Assembly: GCA_949130495.1 (NCBI GenBank)
Contig: OX422221.1
Location: 148,513,405 to 148,577,404 of the forward strand
DNA length: 64,000 bases
DNA from: Sambucus nigra
Lineage: Eukaryota > Streptophyta > Magnoliopsida > Dipsacales > Adoxaceae
Direction: 5' to 3'
The translations under genes and the position numbers were made by a program. The notes beneath the pieces were generated by a model. The model searched no databases, was not told the origin of the DNA, and saw only the letters and a program-made list of their open reading frames with translations. Positions 12,874 to 25,022 of the stretch are shown one piece after another (position 1 is the stretch's first letter; every line of letters starts with the position of its first letter).

Positions 12874-13615
12874 TGTTTGCTAAAAATTTCGTCCGTAAAA
12901 GGATGTTGGATCATCCACACAAAATAATTGTGGATTTATAAGCATGCCTGACTGTAAACGGATTTTTTTATAAATGACAAAATGAGATTGAAGGTACTTG
13001 AAGCTTGAAAGAAACTAAATGTTGAAAAGTAAATGAACTTAAATTAAATTAAGAGAAAGTAAATATACATTGTTGGTTTTAAAGGAGATACACAAAGGAA
13101 ATGTTAGAATATAAAGATACGGGTGCGTTTTGTAATTTTTTCCTCATCTTTTTTTCCTCAATGGATGAATTTATAATTCTCTATAATAACTAATTCTTAT
13201 TTGGATCCAAGTAACTTCCAATTTGAATTCAAATTAATTATATGTAATAGCTATTTCTTTTTACATTTAAGTAACTTCTAATTTGAACTCGAATTATTTC
13301 TTTACAATAACTACTTCTCTTTTCCTCTCAGTAACTTTGAACTTGAATTCAAATTTATTATCCGAAAGACTAACTCTTATTTTTTTTTCCATGTAACTTC
13401 AAATTTAAATTTGAATTAATTCTCTACAATAACTACCTATATTTGCCTCAGAGTAACTTCTGATTCGAATTCAAATAATAACTACCTTGAACAACCCTTA
13501 ACTTCCATTTAAATAGCTGCAATAACCACTATATACTTGCCTCTGACTTTTCCTAATTTTCAGACACGTGTAAAAAATTATTAGGAGATAAAAATGATCA
13601 AATATGGTGTAAACA
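12874..13615 (-). repeat. 3' LTR of compact element, with internal 60-70-bp repeats
   Basis: 742 bp. Between about 13160 and 13490 it carries about five diverged copies of a unit built on AAGTAACTTCNAATTTGAATTC followed by AATAACTACTTCT. Each copy contains a near-palindromic TTTGAATTCAAA core. Confidence 0.7.
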
Positions 13616-14558
13616 TACCCCCCAACAACACCTGAATTTTGAGCAAATATTTAGGTGGAGAAAACTGGATAATTGTAAATGTAAATAAACTTCATAAAAT
13701 TTGTAGAAATCGTAAAACTTCTTCCAGCTTGAAATAGTTTTTATTGCGGAAACCAATAATTAAAACAATATACTTCATTTTTTTGGTTTCAACTTATAAG
13801 GACATGAACAAAGGTCAATAACTTCAACCTTTTTTAACTTTGAATGTCACCAAAGATGGTGAATGATCGCATATTTTTTTGGTTTTAAAGGTCATGAAAA
13901 TTATGAATAATCTAATCCTTTTTCAACTTCGATCATTTTCAAATATGATGAATAATATCAACCCTTTTCATCTTCGAAGATCACCAAAGATGGTTAGTCT
14001 CAACCCTTTTCAACTTTGGAGGTCATAAAATATGGTGAATAATCTCATCGTTTTTTAACTTCGAATGTCACTAAAGATGATGAATAGTCTCAACATTTTC
14101 AACTTCTTCCATATTACCATGGAGCCATATTTTTCAAGCCAATTAATTTATAAATTATGTTTAACAATGGCCTACCCAAATCATATCAGTCACCATTAAG
14201 ATCCATCATCTATAATGGTCAATTCAAAAACTTTATGGGACCCATGTGCTTTGGTTCAAAGAACACATTCCGGATAATACTTCTCAACATCTTTTTCTTG
14301 CCCAAATTCTAGTTCAAATGCAAAAAATTTAACCCTTCGAGTTTTAAAATTCTTTGATGATCTTCTAACCCCACAATTTTTCATTTATCTTTACAAAATT
14401 GTGATGCGAAATTAGGAGGATCATAATTAAACAAGTTCCACTAATTTTGTGGCATTTGTCATAATTTTTTGGCACTCCTTTGCATTGCAAAAAAGTGTTC
14501 CAATGGATTTTTATGTAAAATGAGAATGACTTGTTTTTTCACCTCGACACTTTGATCC

Positions 14559-14576
14559 TCCCGAGCAATGATGCTA
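14559..14576 (-). other. Primer-binding site of compact element
   Basis: Minus strand TAGCATCATTGCTCGGGA, five bases inside the LTR at 14582. It matches the Asp-tRNA-type site with several transitions. Confidence 0.6.
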
Positions 14577-14581
14577 AAATA

Positions 14582-15342
14582 TGTTTGCTAAAAATTTCAT
14601 ACGTAAAAGGACATGGGATCATTCACACAAAATAATCATGGGTTCAAAAGCATGTCGAATTGTAAAAAAAATTTGCATGTGATATACGAGACTAAAGAAA
14701 CTAGAAACAAAGTAAATGGAGAAATGTAAATAAACTTGAATTGAATTAAAGAAAAGTAAATGTAAATAGTTTGAAATTAAATAAGATATATAAGGGGATG
14801 ATATAATGTAAAGGCATGGGTTTGTTTGTTTTTTTTTCTCCTCATTTTTTCTTCCTTGATTACTGAATTTACAGTTCTTTGTAATAATTAACTCTTATTT
14901 GGATACAATTAACTTCAAATTTGAATCTGAACTAATTTTTCGCAATAACTACTTTTTTCCTCCAAGTAATGTTCAGTTTGAATTTGAATTAATTATTTTC
15001 AATAACTACTTCTCTTTGCATCCAAGTAACTTACAATTTAAATTCGAATTAATTATTTTCAACAACTAACTCTTTTTTTGCTCCAAGTAACTTTTCATTC
15101 AAATTAGAATTGATTCTATAAAATAACTATCTCTATTTTTCTCCAAATAACCTTTAATTCTAATTTAAATAATAACTAACTTGACCCCTCCCCCCCACCC
15201 CCCCCACCCCCCCCACACACACACAAACTTTCATTTAAATTACAAGAATAAGAACCATATAATCACCTCTCGCTTCTTTCAATATTCAGCCACATCTAAA
15301 AAGATTACGAGGAGATAAAAATTGTCAAATATGGTATATGCA
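14582..15342 (-). repeat. 5' LTR of compact element
   Basis: 761 bp, sharing the repeat array of the left copy (14870-15180). It has acquired a C-rich/CA microsatellite at 15184-15226 that the left copy lacks. Confidence 0.7.
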
Positions 15343-17287
15343 ATAATTTTTGCTTCAAAATTTTAATCTTCAAATCTTTAGAGTGTAAAAACTGTCTTTA
15401 TATTTTTTTAGATATTTGTATTTAAAATTTTCATCTAAAATTTAATTGAAGTTTGATTACTTTATCTTTTTTATTGAATAAATATTTATAATTTGTCCTT
15501 AAGAAATTTTGGATTTTTAGAGTTCTAAAAAAAATTGTATTTTATTTCTTGTAACCAAACCCTTTAAAAAATCATCAAACTTTAGGAATCTCACATCATA
15601 GGGAGTATAAATATAGATTTGTGGTATTTCTTGGTTGCAATCTCATTAGAAACAAAAAGTTTGTATCTTTAACTTACAAGAAGATGTTTTATTTGAGTTA
15701 AGAAGACATTGGTTTTGAATCAAAACTAATCATGATTATAAAGCGTTCTCTGACTAGGGGCTCCTTCCTGTGGCCGAAGGTTTGGTGCAAAAAAATTAAT
15801 CTTGAAAGTGCATTTGTGTGATTGTAAGTCAGTATATTCTTTTGTAAATCTCTAATAGTTCATTTGTCGTTCGTTCAACCTGAGGTATTTCTTGTTGTGT
15901 GTGTTTTCGCGTACAGCTTTGTGTTGTGCGAATGTTTATCTTTTCCATATTTTAATTCATAACTAATATCTAAGAAGATACAATTGAATATCAATCATTT
16001 GGTAAACTTTATCACATGAACATATGAATGTTTATTTTCCCACAAGTCTCGTTAAAAGAAAATATTAGCTCAATCATGGTAGTAAATTTGAATTTTGGTA
16101 GTTTCTTTCAATTTTCACTTTTCTTTGGTTTTTCCGTAGTCCCATGCGCTATACCCACGCTCTTAGAATGTACACAAGAATCGAGTACAATTTTATTGTA
16201 ATTTAATGTATTTTTTAAATATTCTTAGAAGTCAAAATCTTTAGGAAGTTCTAAATGGTATAAACGAGGAAAATATGTTGGCAATTGTGTGTGCCACAAA
16301 GATAAATTAAATCGAACTGAGATGAAATTTATGAAATTATATACATTGAAGAGGCAAGTTGTGTTGGTTTCTTAAAATTGCATAAGATTATGTTTTGAGG
16401 TAAATGGAACTTGTTTATTTATGTTCAAATTCAAAATATTGATATTATTGTTTTTAATTGTTTATTGTTTGCATTTGTGAGATGGAACATGTTTTGAATA
16501 TTTTTCTATGGGTGATTATTAGTTTGAATTGAAAAGGTAGTAATATATAGTAGCTTAGAGTATTTATGTAATGGGAACATTGAAGATACTGGTGTAAATG
16601 GATATTCAAAAAAAGATATTCGTACAGAATTCAAAATAGAATTTTATGAATATTTATCTAAATAAGTATCAGATGGAGGGCTTCAAATAGAAAATTTTAA
16701 ATATTCGAATAAATGGATAGAGATAGGCATAGCATATCTGTTCGTCGTGATTTATCCATATATGAGGTGGAGTATCCATAGATGCAAATATTCATGTGTT
16801 CAAATAATTTTATATAAAAAAATTTAATTTAATTATTTTATAATTTGTTTTTAATAATATTACTTATATTTTAATATGTAATGAAAAGATATATACCATT
16901 GCTTTAACACGATCTTTGCCACTTATTTTGAGTAACTAAAACCAATCTCATAAAAAATTGAGTGACTAAAATACCAAATGTGAAAAGAGTTGTAGTTGTT
17001 TATAAATATGATTTGTGAATTAGAATTTAGTCATGGATTTCATCACGTTGTAACTTCATAACGTATGTGCTTCAACTACTCAATTTTACAATGATTTGTT
17101 CAAAGTTTGACTCTTCTTTGAGAAATATTTGAAGAAGGTGAGACAATTGAAAGCATGAGAAGACCAAGAAAAAAAAAATTGATATTACAATCGAAAGAAA
17201 AGTGGATATTACCTTATAGTTTAATGTCATGTAGTGGGTGATGAGGATCCGATGAACAAGAATCATAATAAATACTTTCAACAAACT
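15343..17287. other. AT-rich spacer, possible LTR remnant
   Basis: No protein-coding gene recognised. The stretch 15590-15940 resembles the end of a copia-type LTR: a TATA box (GTATAAATATAG at about 15604) followed by a GT-rich leader ending GTTTTCGCGTACAGC. The rest (15950-17287) is AT-rich and unassigned. Confidence 0.3.
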
Positions 17288-17297
17288 CAAATTTGGA

Positions 17298-18122
17298 TTT
17301 TTTATATTCACTATGTATATATAAATTATCCTCTATCTATATATGTACAAATATGGAACAACATCGGATTACAACCATTGCACTATATTATTGCCCCTTA
17401 TTTTCTCCACCTTCTCTCTAAAGAGAAAACTATAGCCACCTCTTCCCCCTCTCTTACTCCTTTATGGGGAAAGGGAGAGGACCACCTCCTTTCCATTTTC
17501 TCTCCAATAAATTAGTTTTGGTATATGTAAGTTGTTCTCTCCTTAGTTAGAGGTTTATGTCTCTCTTTAATGAGAGTTTTGTCCCTCCTTTTGGTAGGAT
17601 TGTGTGTGGAATATTTTCTCCCTTTGTATACTTTCTACTCTTACTGGTGGATTCATTTTCTCTTTTCCTCTCCGCTGGAGTTGATGTCGATGTTTCCATT
17701 ACTGGTGTTGCCTCCGTTCAAATTGGGCTGAGATTTGGTGCTTTTCCCCAAATCTAAGAATGGTTGTCTTTTCTATCTCAATTGGTGTTCCTCCAATCAT
17801 CGAGATGAGATTCAATGGAACTTATCTAGGTTGACCCCCTTTTCTAAAGGTTTTAATATCGATTGGTCGTTTTCTCTCAAATGTATGGTATATATTTCCC
17901 ATACCCCATTTTATGGGTCAGCAAAAAGTCTGTTTTATTGGATTTTTTTACCGTTATAACACTTGTTGGTGTTGAGAAGTATCTGTTTTTTGTGATGCGT
18001 TACTTTAGTTCTTCCTCTTTTTTGAAGGATTTTGTGTTTTAACTTTTTTTTATCTCTTGTGTCATGTAGTTTGTATTTCTTGTTATTTAAATAATGAGAT
18101 ATTCATTTTCTTCAAAAAAAAA
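17298..18122 (+). mobile_element. Retroposed copy with poly(A) tail (LINE-like, 5'-truncated)
   Basis: A segment of 825 bp ends in an A-run at 18113-18122 and is flanked by the exact 10-bp direct repeat CAAATTTGGA (17288-17297 and 18123-18132). This combination is the signature of LINE-driven target-primed insertion. The 3' part (TTTAAATAATGAGATATTC before the tail) looks like a LINE 3' UTR. Two short open frames (17557-17757 and 17735-17959) show no recognised domain. It could equally be a retroposed cellular transcript. Confidence 0.6.
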
Positions 18123-18135
18123 CAAATTTGGAACA

Positions 18136-18360
18136 CACTACAAGAAAAAGTATCATTTATGTCAGTTTGAAAATTGATGTTATGTCAGACAAATGTAAAA
18201 TGAGATAAATGATATACATTTATGTCAGTTTAGCTTTCAAGGTGAATTTTTATTTCAATATAAATAAAATTGAAATAAAAAGATAAATAATTTATCTCAT
18301 CTTTATATATAAATGACGTAAAATAGTTTTAGTTATTTTAGACTTTGGTAAAAATTGAGA
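18136..18360 (+). repeat. CACTA left terminus and subterminal repeats
   Basis: A 14-bp terminal repeat is followed by several copies of TTATGTCAG and GATAAAT-type motifs in both orientations. These are the likely transposase-binding region. Confidence 0.7.
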
Positions 18361-18379
18361 TAAATAAGAAAGAAAGCGG

Positions 18380-18565
18380 GATCTTTTCTTTTCATTCCCG
18401 CGCCATAGAATTGGATCCATATTCATTCTCCCCGAACACAAGGGTTGCTCACATCTCTTTTGCCCGACCGCTTTCAATGGTTGTACATCTCTCTCTCTCT
18501 CGTCCCTCGTATCTCTCCCTCCTCTCTAGGCAGCGGCGTCGACAAGGCGCCATCTCCATGGAAGG
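18380..18565 (+). other. Possible 5' UTR/first exon of a transposon gene
   Basis: A GC- and CT-rich island (CTCTCTCTCTCTCG, then CAGCGGCGTCGACAAGGCGCC) stands out from the AT-rich surroundings just inside the CACTA end. It ends with ATGGAAG followed by a donor-like GTACAAAG. Plant transposon genes often start this way. No downstream exon could be joined with confidence. Confidence 0.3.
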
Positions 18566-19208
18566 TACAAAGAACAACTCTCATGATTTCTCCTTTTAAT
18601 TAATTCCTAGGGTTTTTCAAAATTTGTTCAGTGATTTGTTCATCATGTAAAGAATCTACATGATTTGTTTCGTTAATCGATTTGTTCAGTGAATAAAAAT
18701 ATGTATTATGTGATTATCCCTTCTATCTCGCTCTTACCATTTCTTTTGTTTGTTTTGATTTCAGAAATCGTCTAGGGTTTCTGAGTTAATGGACAACAAC
18801 CACTGTTGAAAAGTTCCAAAGGTTTGTTCTTTCATATGACTTTGTTTTAATTTATTACGAATTTAAGAAATTTAAAGTTTTAAAATCCTAATGTTTATAT
18901 CACTCTCTTCACTATTTTTCCCTTTACTTTCTTCAGTACTATGGTGTTGTTTGTTACGATCTTAGAATGTATGGTTTTTGACCCATTACTATATCTAGTT
19001 TTGTTCTATTTGATTCAATGGTTTTATGTACATATAATTACCAAAAACTACTCATGGTCTGTATTTTTCTGTTCTTTCTGTTATGTAAATGTTTTCATTT
19101 TGGGTAATACATTTATTTGCATATATACGATGTTTGTTCAAATATTTGAGGTGAAACTATTATGCTTATGTTTTTTGTTTTTTTAGCTTCTCTTGATTTG
19201 AAAGTTAA

Positions 19209-19732
19209 TGTATTACCCCGTGATTTTAATGACTTTTAAAATGGTTTATATTTTAAATTAATGGATTAAGTGGATTTTACTATAAATTAATTCATTTGGA
19301 TTTTATCCGAATTGTGGATATTAAAATGGATGATTCTGAATATTACTTAAAGATATTTAGGTAATATATGAATGTGATGTTATTGATATTTTTGTGAGTT
19401 ATTAATTTAGTAATTTTAATTTTTAGTCGGGCGCGGTATGGGACGTGTCGGGACTAATTTGATTAAAGTAAAAAGGAAACTTATTTTTACATCAACCTTA
19501 TAGTCATTTTGACTACGTCGTTGCATCCAGAAGGGTTGAAATAGTCAGAAAAGTCTATTTGGATGTTGGTTTTGGGTCTCGGGTCATTTGGAAATGAAAA
19601 GACAACCCAAAAGGGTATTGGGTGAGTTGTAAATGTTTTTCGACAGTGATGCTAAGAATGGGCCAACTGTATATTCTGTTTTAATTTGGTATGGGACTGT
19701 CCACCCGGTATTTAATTAGGTGGGGTGTTACA
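19209..19732 (+). repeat. LTR 1 of tandem element
   Basis: Starts TGTATTACCCCG (one change from TGTAATACCCCG in LTRs 2 and 3) and ends GGGGTGTTACA, forming the short inverted ends typical of LTRs. Confidence 0.9.
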
Positions 19733-19734
19733 GG

Positions 19735-19746
19735 TGGTATCAGAGC
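19735..19746 (+). other. Primer-binding site 1 (initiator-Met tRNA)
   Basis: TGGTATCAGAGC, two bases after LTR 1. The same site recurs at 21638-21649 after LTR 2, but there is none after LTR 3, as expected for the last LTR. Confidence 0.9.
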
Positions 19747-21111
19747 ATCAGGTTCTAGTGTCCTTTAGGGTCTGTACGTCTTACTGTGTTTTCAGCTTAG
19801 CGTTCTTTGATGTAGAGCCCTATGTCTAGGATTGTTGATTTCTTTGGTAAGATTAATTTCTCCTTTTATAACGTATATATTAGTGAATCTTATTTGCGTT
19901 CGGACGGGTTTTTACAAGAAGTATGGAAAATGAGGGCCATTGGACGGATAGCGGAGATCGTACTTAGGAGGTTATGAAGTATGTTCGAGTATGCTGATCG
20001 TAGTCGAGGTCACCCCTATTATGGAAAATTGAGGAGAGTCATTAGTAGAAGTTCTTGAAATACGGAAATTGTGTGTCTTACCTAACGAAGGCAATATATT
20101 CAAAGGCATGGTCATATAGTGGAGTGTGGTTAACTAGAACTGAAAATTTGGGATAAAATTTTTCTTGACTCATCGGAACAAAGTTATAATAGTGGGAGTC
20201 AGCAACCACCACCCGCGGATGAGGGTATGTTTTCTATCTAAGGAATTATGAGGCGTATACTGATTTTTGTAGCGATTAATATTGTGTGGGAAAAAGGGTT
20301 ACTAAACTTAGCCTATGGCACTTTATTTACGTAGACTCGCCGAGGGGTTATGGGACACCTATACTTTTCATGTCATCACGTGGGTTTGATTTTTATCACG
20401 GAATTACTTACTTTGGGCATGTCCGAATATGATGTGACTATCGGCGTGGATTGACTTGTGGTATATGAGAGCATATTTACTACTATAACCATCATCTTGT
20501 CTTTAACAAGAGAGTAGATGAGTAGATTTTATTTGAAATCGATAAAACCTGTAGAGAGTTTATAAACTATTGACTAAGGACCTGAGGAGTTTCGATGACC
20601 GACTACTTTAGGTAGTAGTGTATCGGGGGGGTTCCTTGTTTGGATTTCGCTTGCGAGACACCCCACGCATGAAACTAATAAACGTTGGAATTCGAAATAA
20701 GTTAGGTCTTTAGGATATGAGTTTATAACCTTTGTGATAAATATTATAATGAAAGTTGTACGATAGGGTGTATGGGCGCCTAGATGGTTGGATTGTAGTA
20801 GTTTTCATAATTGTGAAACTGTAAGTAGTTGTGACTTCAAGATGTATTTACTTAATGATTAAGGATCACTTTTTCCCAAACTTTGTCACGAGGATGGTAT
20901 AGGGAAGATTGGGTAAATTTTAAATTCGATTCAGTTGAAAATATATGGTGAGGCTTGGGTATAACATTAATGGGGGATTTTCATTAACGTACTGTATGGG
21001 CGGTACGACTTAGATTACTTGCGATGTGAGATTTACACTCAGAGTTGAACTTACCAGTATGATTTGTCTTTTCGAATTTCGGGACGAAATTCTGTTATAA
21101 GGGGGGAAGTA

Positions 21112-21635
21112 TGTAATACCCCGTGATTTTAATGACTTTTAAAATGGTTTATATTTTAAATTAATGGATTAAGTGGGTTTTACTATAAATTAATTCATTT
21201 GGATTTTACTCGAATTGTGGATATTAAAATGGATGATTCTGAATATTACTTAAAGATATTTAGGTAATATATGAATGTGATGTTATTGATATTGTTGTGA
21301 GTTATTAATTCAGTAATTTGAATCTTTAGTCGGACGCGGTATGGGACGTGTCGGGACTAATTTGATTAAATTAAAAAGGAAACTTATTTTTACATCAACC
21401 TTATAGTCGTTTTGACTGCTTCATTGCATCCGGAAGGGTTGAAATAGTCAGAAAAGTCTATTTGGATGTTAGTTTTGGGTCTCGGGTCATTTGGAAATGA
21501 AAAGACAACCCAAAAGGGTATTGGGTGAGTTGTAAATGTTTTTCGACAGTGATGCTAAGAATGAGCCAACTGTATATTCTGTTTTAATTTAGTATGGGAC
21601 TGTCCACCCGGTATTTAATTAGGCGGGGTGTTACA
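21112..21635 (+). repeat. LTR 2 of tandem element (shared)
   Basis: Acts at once as 3' LTR of the first unit (purine tract at 21095-21111) and as 5' LTR of the second (primer-binding site at 21638). Confidence 0.9.
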
Positions 21636-23014
21636 GGTGGTATCAGAGCATCAGGTTCTAGTGTCCTTTAGGGTCTATACGGCTTACTGTGTTTTCAGCT
21701 TAGCGTTCTTTGATGTAGAGCCCTATGTCTAGGATCGTTGATTTCTTTGGTAAGATTAATTTCTCCTTTTATAACGTATATATTAGTGGATCTTATTTTC
21801 GTTCGGATGGGTTTTTACAAGAAGTATGGAAAATGAGGGCCATTGGACGGATAGCGGAGATCGTACTTAGGAGGTTATGAAGTATGTTCGAGTATGATGA
21901 TCGTAGTCGAGGTCACCCCTATTATGGTAAATTGAGGAGAGTCATTAGTAGAAGTTCTTGAAATACGGAAATTGTGTGTGTTACCTAACGAAGGCAATAT
22001 ATTCAAAGGCATGGTCATATAGTGGAGTGTGGTTAACTAGAACTGAAAATTTGGGATAAAATTTTTCTTGACTCATCGGAACAAAGTTATAATAGTGGGA
22101 GTCAACAACCACCACCCGCGAATGAGGGTATGTTTTCTATCTAAGGAATTATGAGGCGTATACTGATTTTTGTAGCGATTAATATTGTGTGGGAAAAAGG
22201 GTTACTAAACTTAGCCTATGGCACTTTATTTACGTAGACTCGCCGAGGGGTTGTGGGACACCTATATTTTTCATGTCATCACGTGGGTTTGATTTTTATC
22301 ACGGAATTACTTACTTTGGGCATGTCCGAATATGATGTGACTATCGGCGTGGATTGACTTGTGGTATATGAGAGCATATTTACTACTGTAACCATCATCT
22401 TGTCTTTAACAAGAGAGTAGATGAGTAGATTTTATTTGAAATCGATAAAACCTGTAGAGAGTTTATAAACTATTGACTAAGGACCTGAGGAGTTTTGATG
22501 ACCGACTACTTAGGTAGTAGTGTATCGGGGGGGTTCCTTGTTTGGATTTCGCTTGCGAGACACCCCACGCATGAAACTAATAAACGTTGGAATTCGAAAT
22601 AAGTTAGGTCTTTAGGATATGAGTTTATAACCTTTGTGATAAATATTATAATGAAAGTTGTACGATAGGGTGTATGGGCGCCTAGATGGTTGGATTGTAG
22701 TAGTTTTCATAATTGTGAAACTGTAAGTAGTTGTGACTTCAAGATGTATTTAATTAATGATTAAGGATCACTTTTTCCCAAACTTTATCACGAGGATGGT
22801 ATAGGGAAGATTGGGTAAAGTTTAAATTCGATTCAGTTGAAAATATATGGTGAGGCTTGGCGTATAACATCAATGGGGGATTTTCGTTAACGTATTGTAT
22901 GGGCGGTACGACTTAGATTACTTGCGATGTGAGATTTACACTCAGAGTTGTCCTTACCAGTATGATTTGTCTTTTCGAATTTCGGGACGAAATTCTGTTA
23001 TAAGGGGGGAAGTA

Positions 23015-23538
23015 TGTAATACCCCGTGATTTTAATGACTTTTAAAATGGTTTATATTTTAAATTAATGGATTAAGTGGATTTTACTATAAATTAATTCA
23101 TTTGGATTTTACCCGAATTGTGGATATTAAAATGGATGATTCTGAATATTACTTAAAGATATTTAGGTAATATATGAATGTGATGTTATTGATATTGTTG
23201 TGAGTTATTAATTCAGTAATTTGAATTTTTAGTCGGACGCGGTATGGGACGTGTCGGGACTAATTTGATTAAATTAAAAAGGAAACTTATTTTTACATCA
23301 ACCTTATAGTCGTTTTGACTACTTCGTTGCATCCGGAAGGGTTGAAATAGTCTGAAAAGTCTATTTGGATGTTGGTTTTGGGTCTCGGGTCATTTGGAAA
23401 TGAAAAGACAACCCAAAAGGGTATTGGGTGAGTTGTAAATGTTTTTCGACAGTGATGCTAAGAATGAGCCAACTGTATATTCTGTTTTAATTTGGTATGG
23501 GGCTGGCCACCCGATATTTAATTAGGCGGGGTGTTACA
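23015..23538 (+). repeat. LTR 3 of tandem element
   Basis: Preceded by the purine tract at 22998-23014 and followed directly by the target duplication GTTAA. Confidence 0.9.
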
Positions 23539-23839
23539 GTTAACAATAGAGGGAAATGGGGTTGCTATTTTTCAGTTGGATCATTTGTTGGGGATTGTTA
23601 GTGACTTAAGCTAAAGGTCAATAATTAATTTGTGTTTTCAGTAAGTATTTTAAAATTTTAGTTTGAATGTTCCTTTGTGAGTTTTCCATTTTTTGTTGCA
23701 TTGGATGGTTTTTTTATGTTAATAGTTAATATGTTTCTTCTTAAATCTTTGTTTGTTTACTTATTGATTCAACTTTTATTTATATTTTTCTTCGCAAGTA
23801 GTAATTAGATTCCATGTATTTGGTGTGGCACCGACTACT

Positions 23840-24220
23840 ATAAAACAAATCACTAACAAAAACCTGATATGGTTATAATTGTTGTTCGATTTTTGTTTGT
23901 AATACTAATTGAGTGCGATAGAGTGTGCACTATATTTCTTGATGGACATTTAGGCACACTTTGTTCAATCATGATACTATGTGTTAGAATAATTTTGATT
24001 TGGGTTTGATGAGGTTTACTCTTTTACTATAAAACAAAGCACTGACGAAAACCTAATATGGTTATAATTGTTGTTCGATTTTTATTTGCAATACTAATTG
24101 AGTGCGATAGAGTGTGCACTATATTTCTTGATGGACATTTAGGAAAATGGTGTTCAATCATGATCCATGTATTCGAATGATTTTGATTTGGATTTGATGA
24201 GTTTTACTTTGTTAAATGGG
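23840..24220 (+). repeat. Tandem duplication of about 190 bp
   Basis: Two adjacent copies share ACTATAAAACAAA, GGTTATAATTGTTGTTCG and GTGCGATAGAGTGTGCAC (about 23840-24027 and 24028-24220). They lie in the CACTA body. No coding sequence is evident. Confidence 0.75.
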
Positions 24221-24794
24221 TTGATTGCTTCAATAGTTGGTACTGTTTTTAATTTCAATAGTTGGTAATATTTTTTATTTTGATAGTTGGTACTTATTCT
24301 GGTGTGGGATGTCGAAACTTTGATATTTAGGTGTGCATTAGATTGTGTACTACTTTGTGGTGTGTACTGATTTATGGTATATTTGTTGTGTGACTGAATT
24401 TTCATTAAGGTATTCCAGCGTGTACTAATTTCTAATACCACATCTTCGTTAGGCATAAACGGGTATTACGGTTGTGTTTTTATTTTTTATACCTCATCTT
24501 CATTCATGAATTCCGGTTCTATGTTTTTATATTCGTGGATATTGTTTAACTGGCAACCAACCTTCGTTGTGGTAGTGTTTAGTTTCTGTTGTTGGTTAAA
24601 AATCAATTTTCGCATTTGTTGTATATTTATTTATTCAGTCAAATGGTATAGAAAATAACACATGTTTGGGCATAAATAACACTACATATGAACACGATGT
24701 CACACGACCTCATACAACTCTAAAAAACTTTTTATTTGTTGAGAACTAAATACGATGTATAGTTCCATCAAAGATGTACACTTTTGAAAATTAG

Positions 24795-24825
24795 CATCGT
24801 GCCTTTAGGAACGGGCATACACTAG
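24795..24825 (+). mobile_element. Helitron-like 3' end
   Basis: CGTGCC-TTTAGGAA-CGGGCA can form a short hairpin just upstream of CTAG (24822-24825) followed by T. This is the 3' layout of plant Helitrons (hairpin, then CTRR, inserted before T). A GT microsatellite follows at once (to 24849). The 5' TC end was not located, so element size is unknown. Confidence 0.4.
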
Positions 24826-25022
24826 TGTGTGTGTGTGTGTGTGTGTGTAAAGGAGGATCTGAGAAAACCAGAGTGATTACACCCAATGTCTTTATCTAGA
24901 CTTAAGCCAAAGTAGTCAGTAGTCATTATTCCTTAGTGCGACCAATTACGAGTATTGGTGTGTTGGGGGTTAAAACGCATTAGTAGAGGATCTTATCTTT
25001 CGGCTGTGTGAGTAAAGATAGC

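Larger units (their letters stand above)
12874..15342 (-). mobile_element. Compact non-coding LTR element (TRIM/SMART-like architecture)
   Basis: Two direct repeats (12874-13615 and 14582-15342), each starting TGTTTGCTAAAAATTTC and ending CA, flank an internal region of 966 bp. A primer-binding site (14559-14576, minus) and a polypurine tract (13616-13629, minus GTTGTTGGGGGGTA) are correctly placed for a minus-strand element. The internal part has no coding domain. It holds about five diverged copies of a 60-odd-bp unit (13800-14110) with the phrase GGTGAATAATCTCAACC. No exact 5-bp target duplication was found, so the element is old or rearranged. It must have depended on a helper retrotransposon. 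Confidence 0.75.
19209..23538 (+). mobile_element. Tandem LTR element: LTR-internal-LTR-internal-LTR
   Basis: Three near-identical 524-bp LTRs (19209-19732, 21112-21635, 23015-23538) alternate with two near-identical 1379-bp internal regions (19733-21111, 21636-23014). The whole is flanked by one perfect 5-bp duplication, GTTAA (19204-19208 and 23539-23543). Each internal region begins with the initiator-Met primer-binding site TGGTATCAGAGC and ends with TTTCGGGACGAAATTCTG and a purine tract TAAGGGGGGAAGTA. This is the 3' signature of Tekay/Del-type chromoviruses. No open reading frame of useful length exists, so it is a non-autonomous derivative. One duplication around five parts means one insertion, later expanded, probably by unequal exchange between LTRs. 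Confidence 0.9.

Noticed and set aside
19735..19746. Possible tRNA gene fragment
   Set aside because: TGGTATCAGAGC is only the 12-nt primer complement of a retrotransposon; no tRNA body surrounds it.
24154..24456. 100-codon minus-strand open frame in the CACTA element
   Set aside because: Asn/Ser/Thr/Lys-rich composition from AT-rich DNA. It overlaps a tandem duplication and has no motif.
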